From the NCBI GenBank assembly GCA_977006965.1, contig OZ345358.1, forward strand, positions 2,046,001-2,110,000: a stretch of 64,000 bases of DNA. Reading direction: 5' to 3'. How positions within the stretch are numbered: position 1 is the stretch's first letter; each line of letters opens with the position of its first letter. Shown here in pieces: positions 10,764 to 21,068 of this stretch. The notes beneath the pieces are model-generated. The model made no database searches. It saw only the letters and a list, made by a program, of their open reading frames with translations, and was not told the origin of the DNA. A program made the position numbers and the translations under genes. This stretch comes from Phymatolithon calcareum. Taxonomy: Eukaryota > Rhodophyta > Florideophyceae > Hapalidiales.

Positions 10764-13700
10764 TCACTCACAGCCTTTTTCCATGGCTTGATTGTAAAGT
10801 TCCATGGAACGAACAGGGTTTGCCGGTACTCCTTCCGCTCCGTCCTCAAGCAATACGGCGAGGTCGTACATGGCGCGCACATTATCGCCCTTCTCGATGG
10901 TTTGATTGTAAAGCTCCACGGAACGAATAGGGTTTGCCGGTACACCTTCAGCTCCGTTCTCAATCAATAACGCGAGGTTGTACATGGCGCGCACATCATT
11001 GCCCTTCTCGATGGCTTGATTGTAAAGCTCCGCGGAACGAACAGGGTTTACCGGTACCCCTTCCGATCCTTTCTCAAGCAATAACGCGAGGTTGTTCATG
11101 GCCCCGAAATGATCGCCCTTCTCGATGGCTTGATTGTAAAGCTCTACGGAACGAACAGGGTTTGCCGGTACTCCATCCGACCCGTTCTCAAGCAATACGG
11201 CGAGGTTGTTCATGGCGTCTACATTATCGCCCTTCTCGATAGCTTGATTGTAAAGCTCCACAGAACGAACAGCGTTTGCCGGTACTCCTTCAGCTCCGTT
11301 CCCAAGCAATAACGCGAGGTTGTACATGGCGCGCACATCATTGCCCTTCTCGATGGCTTGATTGTAAAGCTCCACGGAACGAACAGGGTTTGCCGGTACT
11401 CCTTCCGATCCGTTCTCAAGCAATAACGCGAGGTTGTACATGGCGCGCATATCATTGCCCTTCTCGATGGCTTGATTGTAAAGCTCCACAGAACGAACAG
11501 GGTTTGCCAGTACTCCTTCCGATCCGTTCTGCAGTAATACGGCGAGGTTGTTAATGGCGTCCACATCATCGCCCTTCTCGATGGCTTGATTGTAAAGCTC
11601 CATGGAACGAACAGGGTTTGCCGGTACCCCTTCCGATCCGCTCTCAAGCAATAACGCGAGGTTGTTCATGGCCCTAAAATGATTGCCTTTCTCGATAGCG
11701 TGATTGTAAAGCTCCACGGAACGAACAGGGTTTGCCGGCACACCTTCCGATCCGTTCTCAAGCAATACGGCGAGGTTGTTCATGGCGCCCACATCATTGC
11801 CCTTCTCGATGGCTTGATTGTAAAGCTCCACGGAATGAACAGGGTTTGCCGGTACCCCTTCCGATCCGTCTTCAAGCAATACGGCGAGGTTGATCATGGC
11901 GCCGAAGTGATCGCCCTTCTCAATGGCTTGATTGTAAAGCTCCATGGAACGAACAGGGTTTGCCGGTACTCCTTCCGATCCGTTTTTAAGCAATAAGGCG
12001 AGGTTGTTCATGGCGCGCACATCATTGCCCTTCTCGATGGCTTGATTGTAAAGCTCCACGGAACGAACAGGGTTTGCCGGTACCGCTTCAGCTCCGTTCT
12101 CAAGTAATAACGCGAGGTTGTACATGGCGCGCACATCATTGCCCTTCTCGATGGCTTGATTGTAAAGCTCCACAGAACGAACAGCGTTTGCCGGTACTCC
12201 TTCCGATCCGTTCTCAAGCAATACGGCGAGGTTGTTCATAGCCCCGAAATGATCGCCCTTCTCGATGGCTTGATTGTAAAGCTCCATGGAACGAACAGGG
12301 TTTGCCGGTACTCCTTCCGATCCGTTCTCAAGCAATACGGCGAGGTTGTTCATGGCGTCTACATTGTCGCCCTTCTCGATAGCTTGATTGTAAAGCTCCA
12401 CAGAACGAACAGCGTTTGCCGGTACTCCTTCAGCTCCGTTCCCAAGCAATAACGCGAGGTTGTACATGGCGCGCACATCATTGCCCTTCTCGATGGCTTG
12501 ATTGTAAAGCTCCACGGAACGAACAGGGTTTGCCGGTACTCCTTCCGATCCGTTCTCAAGCAATAACGCGAGGTTATACATGGCGACCACATGATCACCC
12601 TTCTCGATTGCTTGATTGTAAAGCTCCATGGAACGAACAGGGTTTGCCAGTACCCCTTCCGATCCGTTCTCAAGCAATAACGCCAGATTATACATGGCGA
12701 CCACATGACCGCACTTCTCGATAGCGTGATTGTAAAGCTCCACAGAACGAACAGGGTTTGCCTGCACACCTTCAGCTCCGTTCTCAAGCAATAACGCGAG
12801 GTTGTTAATGGCGTCCACATCATCGCCCTTCTCGATGGCTTTACTGTAAAGATCCATGGAACGAACAGGGTTTGCCGGTACATCTTCCAATCCGTTCTCA
12901 AGCAATACGGCGAGGCTGTACATGGCGCGCACATCATCGCCCTTCTCGATGGCTTGATTGTAAAGCTCCATGGAACGAACAGGGTTTGCCGGTACTCCTT
13001 CCGATCCGTTCTCAAGCAATAACGCGAGGTTATACATGGCGACCACATGATCGCCCTTCTCGATTGCTTGATTGTAAAGCTCCATGGAACGAACAGGGTT
13101 TGCCGGTACCCCTTCTGCTCCGTTCTCAAGCAATACCGCGAGAGTGTTCATGGCGTCCACATGACCGCCCTTCTCGATGGCTTGATTGTAAAGCTCCACG
13201 GATCGAATAGGGTTTGCTGGTACTCCTTCCGCTCCGCTCTTAAGCAATAAGGCGAGGCTGTACATGGCGCGCACATCATCGGCCTTCTCGATGGCTTGAT
13301 TGTAAAGCTCCACGGAACGAACAGGGTTTGCAGGTACCCCTTCCGATCCGTTCTCAAGCAATACGGCGAGATTGTACATGGCGCGCACATCATCGCCCTT
13401 CTCGATGGCTTGATTGTAAAGCTCCACGGAACGAACAGGGTTTGCCGGTACCCCTTCCGATCCGTTCTCAAGCAATACGGCGAGGTTGTACATGGCGCGC
13501 AGATCATCGCCCTTCTTGATGGCTTGGTTGTACAGATGAACTGTGCGAACCAGGTCTGCCGGTACACCACGAAGGCCATATTGCAGCACCCGTGCGAGCT
13601 TGTACATTGCCTTCGCATACCCACCTTCTTCAACAGCCCTGTTGTACAGGTGAACTGCGCGAACAGGGTCTGCTGGTACATTGACATAGCCCCGTCGAAG

Positions 13701-14100
13701 CAACCGCGCAAGATTGTACATTGCGATGACATTTCCACCCTCTCTAATAGCCCGGTTGTACAGGTGAACTGCGCGAACACGGTCTACCGGTACACCATCT
13801 GCGCCATCTTGTAGCAACCTTGCGAGGTTGTTCATTGCGGTCACATTCCCACCTTCTTCAATAGCCCGATTGTACAGAAGAACGGCGCGAAGAGGATCTG
13901 CCGGTACACCGTCTGCGCCATCTTGTAGCAACCTTGCGAGGTTGTTCATTGCGATCACATTTCCACCTTCTTCAATAGCTCGGTTGTACAGATGAACTGC
14001 GCGAAGAGGGTCTTCCGGCACACCATCTGCGTTAGCTTTCAGCAACCAAGCGAGGTTGACCATTGCATTCACATACCCACCTTCTTCAATAGCCCAATTG
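10764..14100 (-). repeat. 108-bp coding minisatellite encoding Sel1-like units
   Basis: The Sel1 part of the gene is a tandem array of 108-bp units. The units nearest the 3' end (about 10.76-13.5 kb) are nearly identical, while the five or six nearest the coiled coil (13.5-14.1 kb) are clearly diverged. That pattern indicates recent expansion of the distal units by unequal exchange. The array also leaves long antisense frames open, which are shadows. Confidence 0.9.
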
Positions 14101-15059
14101 TGTCCGTGAACTGTGCGAACCGGATCCGCAAGCACTGCGTCTCGGCCATCTTCTGCTTGCCCACCTTCTTGAATGGCTACAAAAGGGACACCCAGATCGT
14201 CTGCTACGCTCTCTTCTCTCTTTTCCTCCTCAATATTCTCCACTTCTTTCGATTTCTCTGAATTCTTCGACTTTTCGTCAAGCAGAGCTTGCTTCAGAGT
14301 GCTGATTTCCTTTTCAAAATCAAGCTTTTGTAGCTCATAGTCTGCCGTCACTTCCCTTAATTCTTCTTCCTTGGCATTCTCGATTTCGCTGACGTGAAGC
14401 TCCGCAGCCTCCAGAAGCTTCTCCAAATTCTGCGTATTAACGCTGGAACCCACGGTGCACAAGGGCTTCGCCACGGGAAGAGCATGGAGTAGGAGGTTCA
14501 ATGCCTTCGCCATGTGACAGTCATCTTTCGCCCCGAAAAGAGAGGTCTCCATTGGCACGTAGCACCAGTGGCTTGTATTCCGATCACCCGTCAATAGTTT
14601 TCGCATTTTGCACTCCCCTTCCCGATCTTCTCGCAGCCTGGCCTCAACCTTCTTTTCCATCTTGGTGATGATCACCCCGAACCGATCATTAGTGTCCACG
14701 GAAATTGCGTCTAGTACAAGCCTTACGATGAGGGTGTCGCTCCGTCTCACTCGGCCTCCATTCAAAGTAATTACGAACGCAATCTTAAGTGCGACATTTT
14801 CGGAGAGTAACTTGTCTAGCTCTTTGCCCGCTTGCTTAATTCGCGGGCCATCTAGAAAACCGGGAGTGTCGTACAGCGTCAAGTTCCCCACCGAAAATGC
14901 TTGGAGAACTTGCGTCAGACCTCCGCACAAGCTGGGGTCGCTTCTGATTCGTGGACTTCCGGTGAGTTCGTTGAGGAGAGTGCTTATCCCAGCATCAGGA
15001 TTTCCGACAAATGCAATTGCTGGTCCCTGGGGAATGGAGATCGAGTTGGCTTCGCTCAT
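10764..15059 (-). CDS. AIG1-type GTPase with coiled coil and about 30 Sel1-like repeats, 1431 aa
   Basis: An intact intronless frame from an ATG at 15059. Residues about 1-215 form an AIG1/IAN-like GTPase: P-loop GNPDAGIST near residue 18, in which the usual lysine is isoleucine; G3 motif DTPG; a G4-like TKME. Residues about 220-300 are a Glu/Lys-rich coiled coil. From about 310 to the end come roughly thirty 36-residue Sel1-like (TPR-related) units of the form VRSVELYNQAIEKGD..AMYNLALLLENGSEGVPANP, expected to make a superhelical protein-binding scaffold. Loss of the P-loop lysine suggests weak or altered nucleotide binding. Related AIG1 GTPases act at membranes, in immunity or on organelles; the role here is unknown. 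Its 5' part is duplicated at 21624-22529. Confidence 0.85.
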   Translation of the reverse strand: MSEANSISIPQGPAIAFVGNPDAGISTLLNELTGSPRIRSDPSLCGGLTQVLQAFSVGNLTLYDTPGFLDGPRIKQAGKELDKLLSENVALKIAFVITLNGGRVRRSDTLIVRLVLDAISVDTNDRFGVIITKMEKKVEARLREDREGECKMRKLLTGDRNTSHWCYVPMETSLFGAKDDCHMAKALNLLLHALPVAKPLCTVGSSVNTQNLEKLLEAAELHVSEIENAKEEELREVTADYELQKLDFEKEISTLKQALLDEKSKNSEKSKEVENIEEEKREESVADDLGVPFVAIQEGGQAEDGRDAVLADPVRTVHGHNWAIEEGGYVNAMVNLAWLLKANADGVPEDPLRAVHLYNRAIEEGGNVIAMNNLARLLQDGADGVPADPLRAVLLYNRAIEEGGNVTAMNNLARLLQDGADGVPVDRVRAVHLYNRAIREGGNVIAMYNLARLLRRGYVNVPADPVRAVHLYNRAVEEGGYAKAMYKLARVLQYGLRGVPADLVRTVHLYNQAIKKGDDLRAMYNLAVLLENGSEGVPANPVRSVELYNQAIEKGDDVRAMYNLAVLLENGSEGVPANPVRSVELYNQAIEKADDVRAMYSLALLLKSGAEGVPANPIRSVELYNQAIEKGGHVDAMNTLAVLLENGAEGVPANPVRSMELYNQAIEKGDHVVAMYNLALLLENGSEGVPANPVRSMELYNQAIEKGDDVRAMYSLAVLLENGLEDVPANPVRSMDLYSKAIEKGDDVDAINNLALLLENGAEGVQANPVRSVELYNHAIEKCGHVVAMYNLALLLENGSEGVLANPVRSMELYNQAIEKGDHVVAMYNLALLLENGSEGVPANPVRSVELYNQAIEKGNDVRAMYNLALLLGNGAEGVPANAVRSVELYNQAIEKGDNVDAMNNLAVLLENGSEGVPANPVRSMELYNQAIEKGDHFGAMNNLAVLLENGSEGVPANAVRSVELYNQAIEKGNDVRAMYNLALLLENGAEAVPANPVRSVELYNQAIEKGNDVRAMNNLALLLKNGSEGVPANPVRSMELYNQAIEKGDHFGAMINLAVLLEDGSEGVPANPVHSVELYNQAIEKGNDVGAMNNLAVLLENGSEGVPANPVRSVELYNHAIEKGNHFRAMNNLALLLESGSEGVPANPVRSMELYNQAIEKGDDVDAINNLAVLLQNGSEGVLANPVRSVELYNQAIEKGNDMRAMYNLALLLENGSEGVPANPVRSVELYNQAIEKGNDVRAMYNLALLLGNGAEGVPANAVRSVELYNQAIEKGDNVDAMNNLAVLLENGSDGVPANPVRSVELYNQAIEKGDHFGAMNNLALLLEKGSEGVPVNPVRSAELYNQAIEKGNDVRAMYNLALLIENGAEGVPANPIRSVELYNQTIEKGDNVRAMYDLAVLLEDGAEGVPANPVRSMELYNQAMEKGCE

Positions 15060-15160
15060 GGTTATTAGGACGTTGATGGCGGGTACACGTCGACTATCGT
15101 TTCATCCGTCAAGGTGGCAGGACATAAACAAGAGGTTGCGTGATACAGGTACAGTACTTC

Positions 15161-15180
15161 CAGGGGAATGTTAGCCCCTG
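15161..15180. mobile_element. 20-bp transposon footprint (CAGGGGAATG family)
   Basis: The 20 bp CAGGGGAATGTTAGCCCCTG consist of 14 nt of one terminus and 6 nt of the other terminus of the family present at 22623-23197 and 23616-23986. They are flanked by a perfect 7-bp target duplication GTACTTC (15154-15160 and 15181-15187). Unit B has a single GTACTTC at this place, confirming an insertion followed by near-complete loss of the element interior. Confidence 0.88.
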
Positions 15181-15920
15181 GTACTTCGTTCCGGCACAAA
15201 TTTTATGATCGTCTGTTTTGCGTTCTGCACGTACACGAGATCTCGATTCGGTTGTTACAGTTAGGCGTCATGGGGAAATTCGCGGGAACTGTTATGATAT
15301 TGGTTTTTCTATAATTTCAGAAGAGTTTTTGAAACTCCTTGATTTCGCAAGTGAACCAAAATGAAACAAACGCCATTTTATACTGGTTGCATCAGGCTTG
15401 AGGAGAGGAACAAAATGGTATCAGATTCGCACTGCGCAAGGGTGCGCAACCTATTTGTTCTTTATTTTTTTCCAAGCGTGCTTTAACGCGTGTCTATGCA
15501 GACAAGCGAATAGGACGGGCAATCCTCAATTGCGGATTGTGCCTCCTATTCAGAGCATGACTCTGTAAGCAAATGCCGTACTGCACCAACAGCCAAAAAG
15601 GCAAGTACATGTACGAGTGCGACACGTGGAAGTATTTTGCAGGGGTTTAATTGAGATGTAATAGTTATGATATTCATGTCCCATGACGCCCCAGAAATCA
15701 TAGTACGAGGCAAGAACTACAGTAGAGCACTCGAGGGCTGTAACTCTTCGAGTGTATTCGCGCTAGTATACGACTAGCCTACGTACATTATGTAAGCCAA
15801 CTGTAAGTTCCAATCCAAGTGGCTCTTCGTCAGTGATGTTGGATTCTTTGGACTTCCGGACCCTATCAGATCAAGATTAGATCAGTAAGACATACAATGC
15901 TTGCAGGATAATTAAAAAAC

Positions 15921-17284
15921 GAGGAAATTCGCTGCATGTACCGAAGAAGGTGGCAAAATGCGCTAAATCGGCACCCTTACAAATACTACTACTGTACTCG
16001 TTATGAACTCAGCTAGACAGCCGCTTATCATTACACGTAATTAAGAGGGTTTATTGAGAAGGTACCATGTGTCCCAACTTGAGGAAAGTCGGCACGTTTC
16101 TAATCGCATTATACTAGCATCGAGAGTTGTCAGTTATCTTATTCAGAATTGCATAATATCACATCAATGGCTCGCGCCACTTCATTCTCTTCGGTAGGGG
16201 TCCATGTAGGCTTCTTCAGGGTTCTGCTGAGTGTACCAATTGCCCATGCTCCTTGACTACCCATATCTTCAATCAGCTTCCTTATCATTACACTGCTAAT
16301 CCGCTACGCAAAGTACTCTGCACCTCGTCGCATTCGATTGCTGAGCTAACTCACAACGCTCTCGCCCGAACCGTCTGAACTCATGGAGAAGAAGGAGCTC
16401 GTACTAAGGGTGGGTGACTGTCCTGGAGCAAATTTTGACAACGTTGTCAACCTCTTAATCGCCCACAACAAGTCTATTGGCAAGGCACATCGACGGGCAA
16501 GTTCCTCACGCCTTGCTGCTACAAGAACCACCAGGAAAAATCCTCTGAGGGGGGAAGCTGCTTGTGGAGCCGGAGGTCATCGAAAGTGACATGCTGAGGT
16601 TTGTTGTTAGCAGCCAAGTGACACCATTCCCTGTGGTACAGTAGTTAACAGCGACTACCACGCTATATGCTCTTGTCACCACTTTGAAGAGCACCAGCGG
16701 CCATGTAGCCACGTCGTCGCTGCACTTTTGTACTGTTCTAGACGCTTGGCGCAGCATCGAGCCGCGTTCGACCCGTGAAACAAGATTTGGTGTGGGACGC
16801 ATGGCTATTGATAGCGAGGGCCAAGCAACACGAGGGCATCATCATTCGTGTTGCAGTCACTGGTTAACAGCTAGTACAGGATGATTTGGTCCGTTTGACC
16901 TTGTCGCTAAGCTGGGCCGCAAGCGCAAGAGGCCCTACTTCCCGTCCAAAATGAGGTCCCGTCACGGCTCCTCGTGCGGAAACAACGGTCACTTCTCGCA
17001 GACACGCGCCAGGCCGAACATCCGCAATATTGTTGAGGCGAAGCGAAAGCACATCGACAAAGCGGCTCAGTGCATGATAATTGACCTCACCGCCTGCGAT
17101 GACGGAGATGCTACTTGCGACGAGGAGCTGAAGCATAGAGAGTTGCGCATGAAATAAATATTATTTTTTTGATAAGTTTATTTCTATGGAGTGCTCTGTG
17201 TATCATAACGAGTAGTAGTTATTGCAAGGGGTGCCGATTTAGCGAATTTTGTCACCTTTTTCGGTCCATGCAGCGAATTTCCTC
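15921..17284 (+). mobile_element. Non-autonomous Mutator-like element (SWIM family), copy 2
   Basis: Same family as 6313-7672 in opposite orientation; termini GAGGAAATTCGCTGCATG and its complement. It was already present before the segmental duplication, because unit B holds the orthologous insertion at 32821-34203. It fills most of the space between the AIG1 and Nup96 start codons. Confidence 0.75.
16383..17157 (+). pseudogene. MULE transposase C-terminal remnant (SWIM), copy 2
   Basis: Begins with ATG at 16383 and reads MEKKELVLRVGDCPGANFDN..., then the frame changes around the SWIM finger, which carries the CSCHHFEEHQRPC ligand pattern, and the zinc-knuckle/acidic tail is in another frame (16951-17157). 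An in-frame stop interrupts the segment just before the finger (gtacagtagttaac near 16635). Not expected to make a complete protein. Confidence 0.6.
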
Positions 17285-17354
17285 TTTTAAAAAAGGTTAC
17301 TGTCCAAGGCGGTAGACAAAATGGATCAATGGAGATGTGCGCTGGATCCAGTGA

Positions 17355-17416
17355 TGCGCCCTGATTCTTTCTAATTTTCTGGACTAGGCCAGAAAATTAG
17401 AAAGAATCAGGGCGCA
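17355..17416. repeat. Perfect 28-bp-arm hairpin upstream of Nup96 copy 1
   Basis: Arms 17355-17382 and 17389-17416 are exact reverse complements with a 6-nt loop ACTAGG. It lies 240 bp upstream of the proposed Nup96 ATG. It is conserved without change in unit B (34274-34335), so it predates the duplication. Confidence 0.92.
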
Positions 17417-17654
17417 CCGCACATGTTCAATGATCAGTATTCATGCTGTACACGTTGCAAACATCGATTTAAATCCCTTGAACTCACAATGATCCGTTCG
17501 ATTTCGGAACCGCGTTTGTCCATTTGATGGGTTGCCAAGCATTCGCTTCCTGTCCGGCACGACACTCAGCAATGGAAGTGTGCAGCGCTGTTTACGGCCA
17601 CCACGCTACATTCCATACCGACCGGGCCTGTCCGCATCACGCCGCCCTCGTGAA

Positions 17655-20600
17655 ATGGGGTCCACGTGAGATCGCCGTTCCGTCGGGCAGTGCACTCGAC
17701 TGCCGCGCTGATGTATGTCTATTGAATGTGCAAACGACGGAGACGTCTGCACGTGCCTGGTGTACACGCGTCGGGGCGTCTTTCATTTCTTGCAATGACC
17801 GTCAATTGTCTTTTGCTGTCAGTGGCTTCTCGCGCTACCGCTATATCGACTCCGAGTCCGACACCGACGATGGTGAGGCCGCTGACGGAGATGAGGTGCA
17901 AATTTCCCGTCGTCCACCTCAGCGCCGGGGAAGCGCTGGTCGTACCCTGCATCCTCGCAAGCTCAATGCTGACGTACGCGAACATGCCCCGTTTCCAGCT
18001 CCACAATTCGGAAATGCTGCATCCACGGAAGAGCGCGACCCGGCCTCTGCCGCCTGGCACCGCAATCCGAAAGACGAATTTCGTCCCACGATTGCAGAAC
18101 CGAATGTTGCGGAGGATGTCATGGACAGTGGACGTAAAGAGGGTCGGCGGACGCGTGGGTTTGGACTTCCGTTGGACGACGACGACGAAGAAGAAGATGA
18201 GGTCGAGAACGTGGACAAAGAGGACGGGGAGACACCGACTCGCAAAATAGAGCCGCGCTCAATATCTTTTCCATGGGCGAGACGAAGCGATGCAGATCCA
18301 AATGTTACCAGCGCGTTGTTTGCTGATTTTACGAAAACACGTGACTCGCGTTACGATAGCGAATCCGTGCAAGATGAAGATGATCTCATGCACGACATTA
18401 CTCCGGCGAAGCACTCTGCACGTCATGTCCGCTTCGCGCATTCTAGCAAGAAAAAGCGTCCGGAGAGGGTTCCGCTCAGACCTCTTAATCCCGACGACGA
18501 CATGATGGATACTGTTGAAAAGCCTGATAATCAGTTGCTGGCAGGTACGAAAACGGGCATCATTGGTGGCTCTTTTCCGGTATCGTCTCTTCCGTTCCCG
18601 GAGCTGGCCGCGTCGGTGTCTGCAGATCAGGAGGGGAATTTTGCTGATTTGAGTCACGCATTGGGAAGGTCGTTTCGTGTCGGCTTTAAGGGTCCCGCCT
18701 CTGTTGTCAAGCCGGTGTATGCGCAAACGTCAAATCTTCACTATTCGTCTCGCGGTTTCGTGGCCTCCTTTGAACCCGTTTTTGTTCATGGTCGCGGGCA
18801 TTTGGAGCGGCTTCATTTCATCGACATGCTTCGCGTTCACTGCAGCACTTGGAAGACGGAGGATCTCAGCCCTTCTAATCTGGATGGAAAATCTATAAAA
18901 ATGGAATTTGAAGACGAGCAAGTGACAGGTGATCAGCGGAGGGTGAAAGTTCCAACTCTTGTTGATGCGTTTGGCAATCCTTTTGTTGTTGATGCTGTTT
19001 TCAATCAAGTCGTCGATGAAATTGCTATACTTGCCAAAGATCATCCCAACGCAATTCATGGTCACGTTCTTTTTGGGCTATTGCGAGCATTGTACAAGCA
19101 GAACCAGAAAGCTGGCGCCGAAGGGAGCGAAAATCTAATTGCAAGATTGACGGATTGGGCGAGAGGCCCCGCAGGCACTGCGTTTGATGAACCTATTTCG
19201 GAACAACCATGCTTGAGGAAAGCATTGCTTCTTATGACCATAGGCGACATTGAAGGAGCTGTCGAAGCTGCCACTAATGCTGGTCATATTCGATTGGCCC
19301 TCCTTATTTCCAGGGCCCTTGAAGTACCAAAAGTAGACCTTCGAGATGATGCGGCCGCCCAGCTGAATGCTTATTGTTTACCTGAACAAGACATTAATTC
19401 AAGTCATATGCATGACCGCGAGCCTTTGAATGATGAAGAGTATCGCAGCTCTATCCTTGACAACTGCGACGGCAACGAGGCGGTGTCTCTCGACGAAAGA
19501 ATGATTCTTCTTCTCCTTGCTGGTCGCATCTCTCCAGTCGCTCAGTACCTTGGGCTTTCGTGGTATCGAGTATTTATCATGGAGCTTCTGCATGGTGCTG
19601 GGTCATCAGAGCTATCACAGCCAGAGAGGGTGTGTGAAGCTGTTGAGAGAATTGAAACATCGGGCATTTCCACCGTTGCTCCTCATCGAAAATCGGGGGA
19701 CATCGACGCTGCTTATCATCTCCTCAAATTGTATGCTGATCCAACGGCGTCATACCCAGTTTATTCTGGTGTTTATTCTTCGAGAAGCGTTGGGTTGATT
19801 TATTCGCCTTTGGATGGAAGAATGCCGTGGTTTTTCCATCAACTGCTTTCTGCGCTTGTCCCTGTAGCCACAACCCCACGTGCATCATGGCAGCTAGCAG
19901 AATCATTTGCTTCCCAGCTGCATGCATCCGGACTCCCGTTGTGGGGTTTCTACGTTTTGTGTAGCGGGAGTCCCCCAGAATCTATGTTGAAACAAACATT
20001 GATTCGACATTGGCCTGAATTGAGCGTGGATTTCGTGGAGTGGTGTCCAGATGCAGAGTCGATTGTGACGCAGGCGTCAGATGCAGGCGATATGGAGGAC
20101 AGCGAAAAGCCGACATCGTCTGGCAACATGCAGGCAGAACAGTTTCTGGTATCTGTGCTGGGAGTGCCAATGGAGTGGATACACGAAGCTCGTGCAATAT
20201 CCTGTCATGTAAGCGGGGATGCGATTAATGAATGTATTCACTGGATAGCGACGAAAACGGAAGAAGGATTTAACCAAGCTCATGCAATTCTCACAATGGA
20301 CGTTTTCCCGAAGGCCATTTCTATGTATAACACCGAGTCGCTCGTCCAGGTGAAAAAATTGTTGGAGAGTCTGTCGGCGCAGGCAAATATTGCGCACTGG
20401 TCTGTACGGGGTGGTCTTGTTCTGGATTACCTGAAGCATATCTGTGATATACCAAATACCACTTTTCCAGATATGACTTTGCTTCGAAGCATGGGGCGAC
20501 GGGTGGCAGTGTTTGCTGAGCAGGCGTCAACACCAGTTCTCAAGCATGCTGTGGCTAATATTGCTGACGGAATATTGGCGGCGGAACGAGTGGCGGTGAT

Positions 20601-20796
20601 GCTTGCCGAGGGAGACCGAGACACCCTTCTGAATCAAACTGCGGTGGAAATGGAATCGCTGCCGGCAAGTACTCGAGCCAAGCGAAGAACGCTTCGCGAA
20701 TTTAAGGTAGAGATGGAGAAGGGAGCGGCAGTGGCTAGCCGATTATCTGCGTCTCTTCCCCTCTATAGCAAATTCATTGCCGGAGGGATTCAGTAG
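17655..20796 (+). CDS. Nup96-like nucleoporin (NUP145C family), copy 1, 994 aa, one intron
   Basis: Predicted scaffold nucleoporin of the Y-complex. Gene model: exon 1 17655-17665, intron 17666-17822, exon 2 17823-20796, protein start MGSTGFSRYRYIDSESD. The N-terminal quarter is charged and disordered, with an acidic run (LDDDDEEEDEVE). LGRSFRVGFKGPASVV near residue 280 matches the Nup96 signature that follows the Nup98 cleavage site in other eukaryotes; after it comes an all-helical Nup96 domain (for example LSWYRVFIMELLHGAG and LPLWGFYVLCSGSPP). No Nup98 GLFG part or autoproteolytic domain is attached, so Nup96 is encoded alone. A longer frame from ATG 17527 exists, but all four copy-to-copy changes I see in it upstream of the acceptor alter the codon meaning, which argues that it is not coding. 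Confidence 0.83.
17666..17822 (+). other. Proposed intron of Nup96 copy 1
   Basis: The donor is CCAC|GTGAGAT and the acceptor a pyrimidine-rich TTGTCTTTTGCTGTCAG|TGG. Joining ATGGGGTCCAC to TGGCTTC keeps the reading frame exactly. The length, 157 bp, is short. The copy in unit B has one T fewer within the acceptor tract. Confidence 0.7.
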
Positions 20797-21068
20797 GAAC
20801 AGAAATCAAAATCTAATGCGTAGCGGCGCAGGTGACTTGCAGTACGGCTAATTGCTATTGCTAAGATATCGCAGACCACTCTCGAGCAAGATTTTTGTTT
20901 ATCTATTTTGGGAGCGAGAATGAAGGCGCGTGCTTCGAATCAATCGCATAAAAGTACCTGATTCTCCGGCATGATTGCGGTGCGTGGCATCTGCAGACGA
21001 GAATGGATAACGCGAAGAACAACGTCGCCGTGGAGTGGACTATAAGCATTCGTCAGGAAAATCACCGG

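Noticed and set aside
10934-13814. Plus-strand open frames of up to about 170 codons across the Sel1 array
   Set aside because: They are antisense shadows of the 108-bp repeats; 108 is a multiple of 3, so any stop-free frame in one unit stays open in all.
17524-17654. N-terminal extension of Nup96 from ATG 17527
   Set aside because: Changes between the two copies in this stretch are all amino-acid changing, and the extension cannot be kept in copy 2.
18259-20624. Minus-strand frames opposite the Nup96 genes
   Set aside because: They are shadows of the real coding strand, repeated identically opposite both copies, with no domain content.
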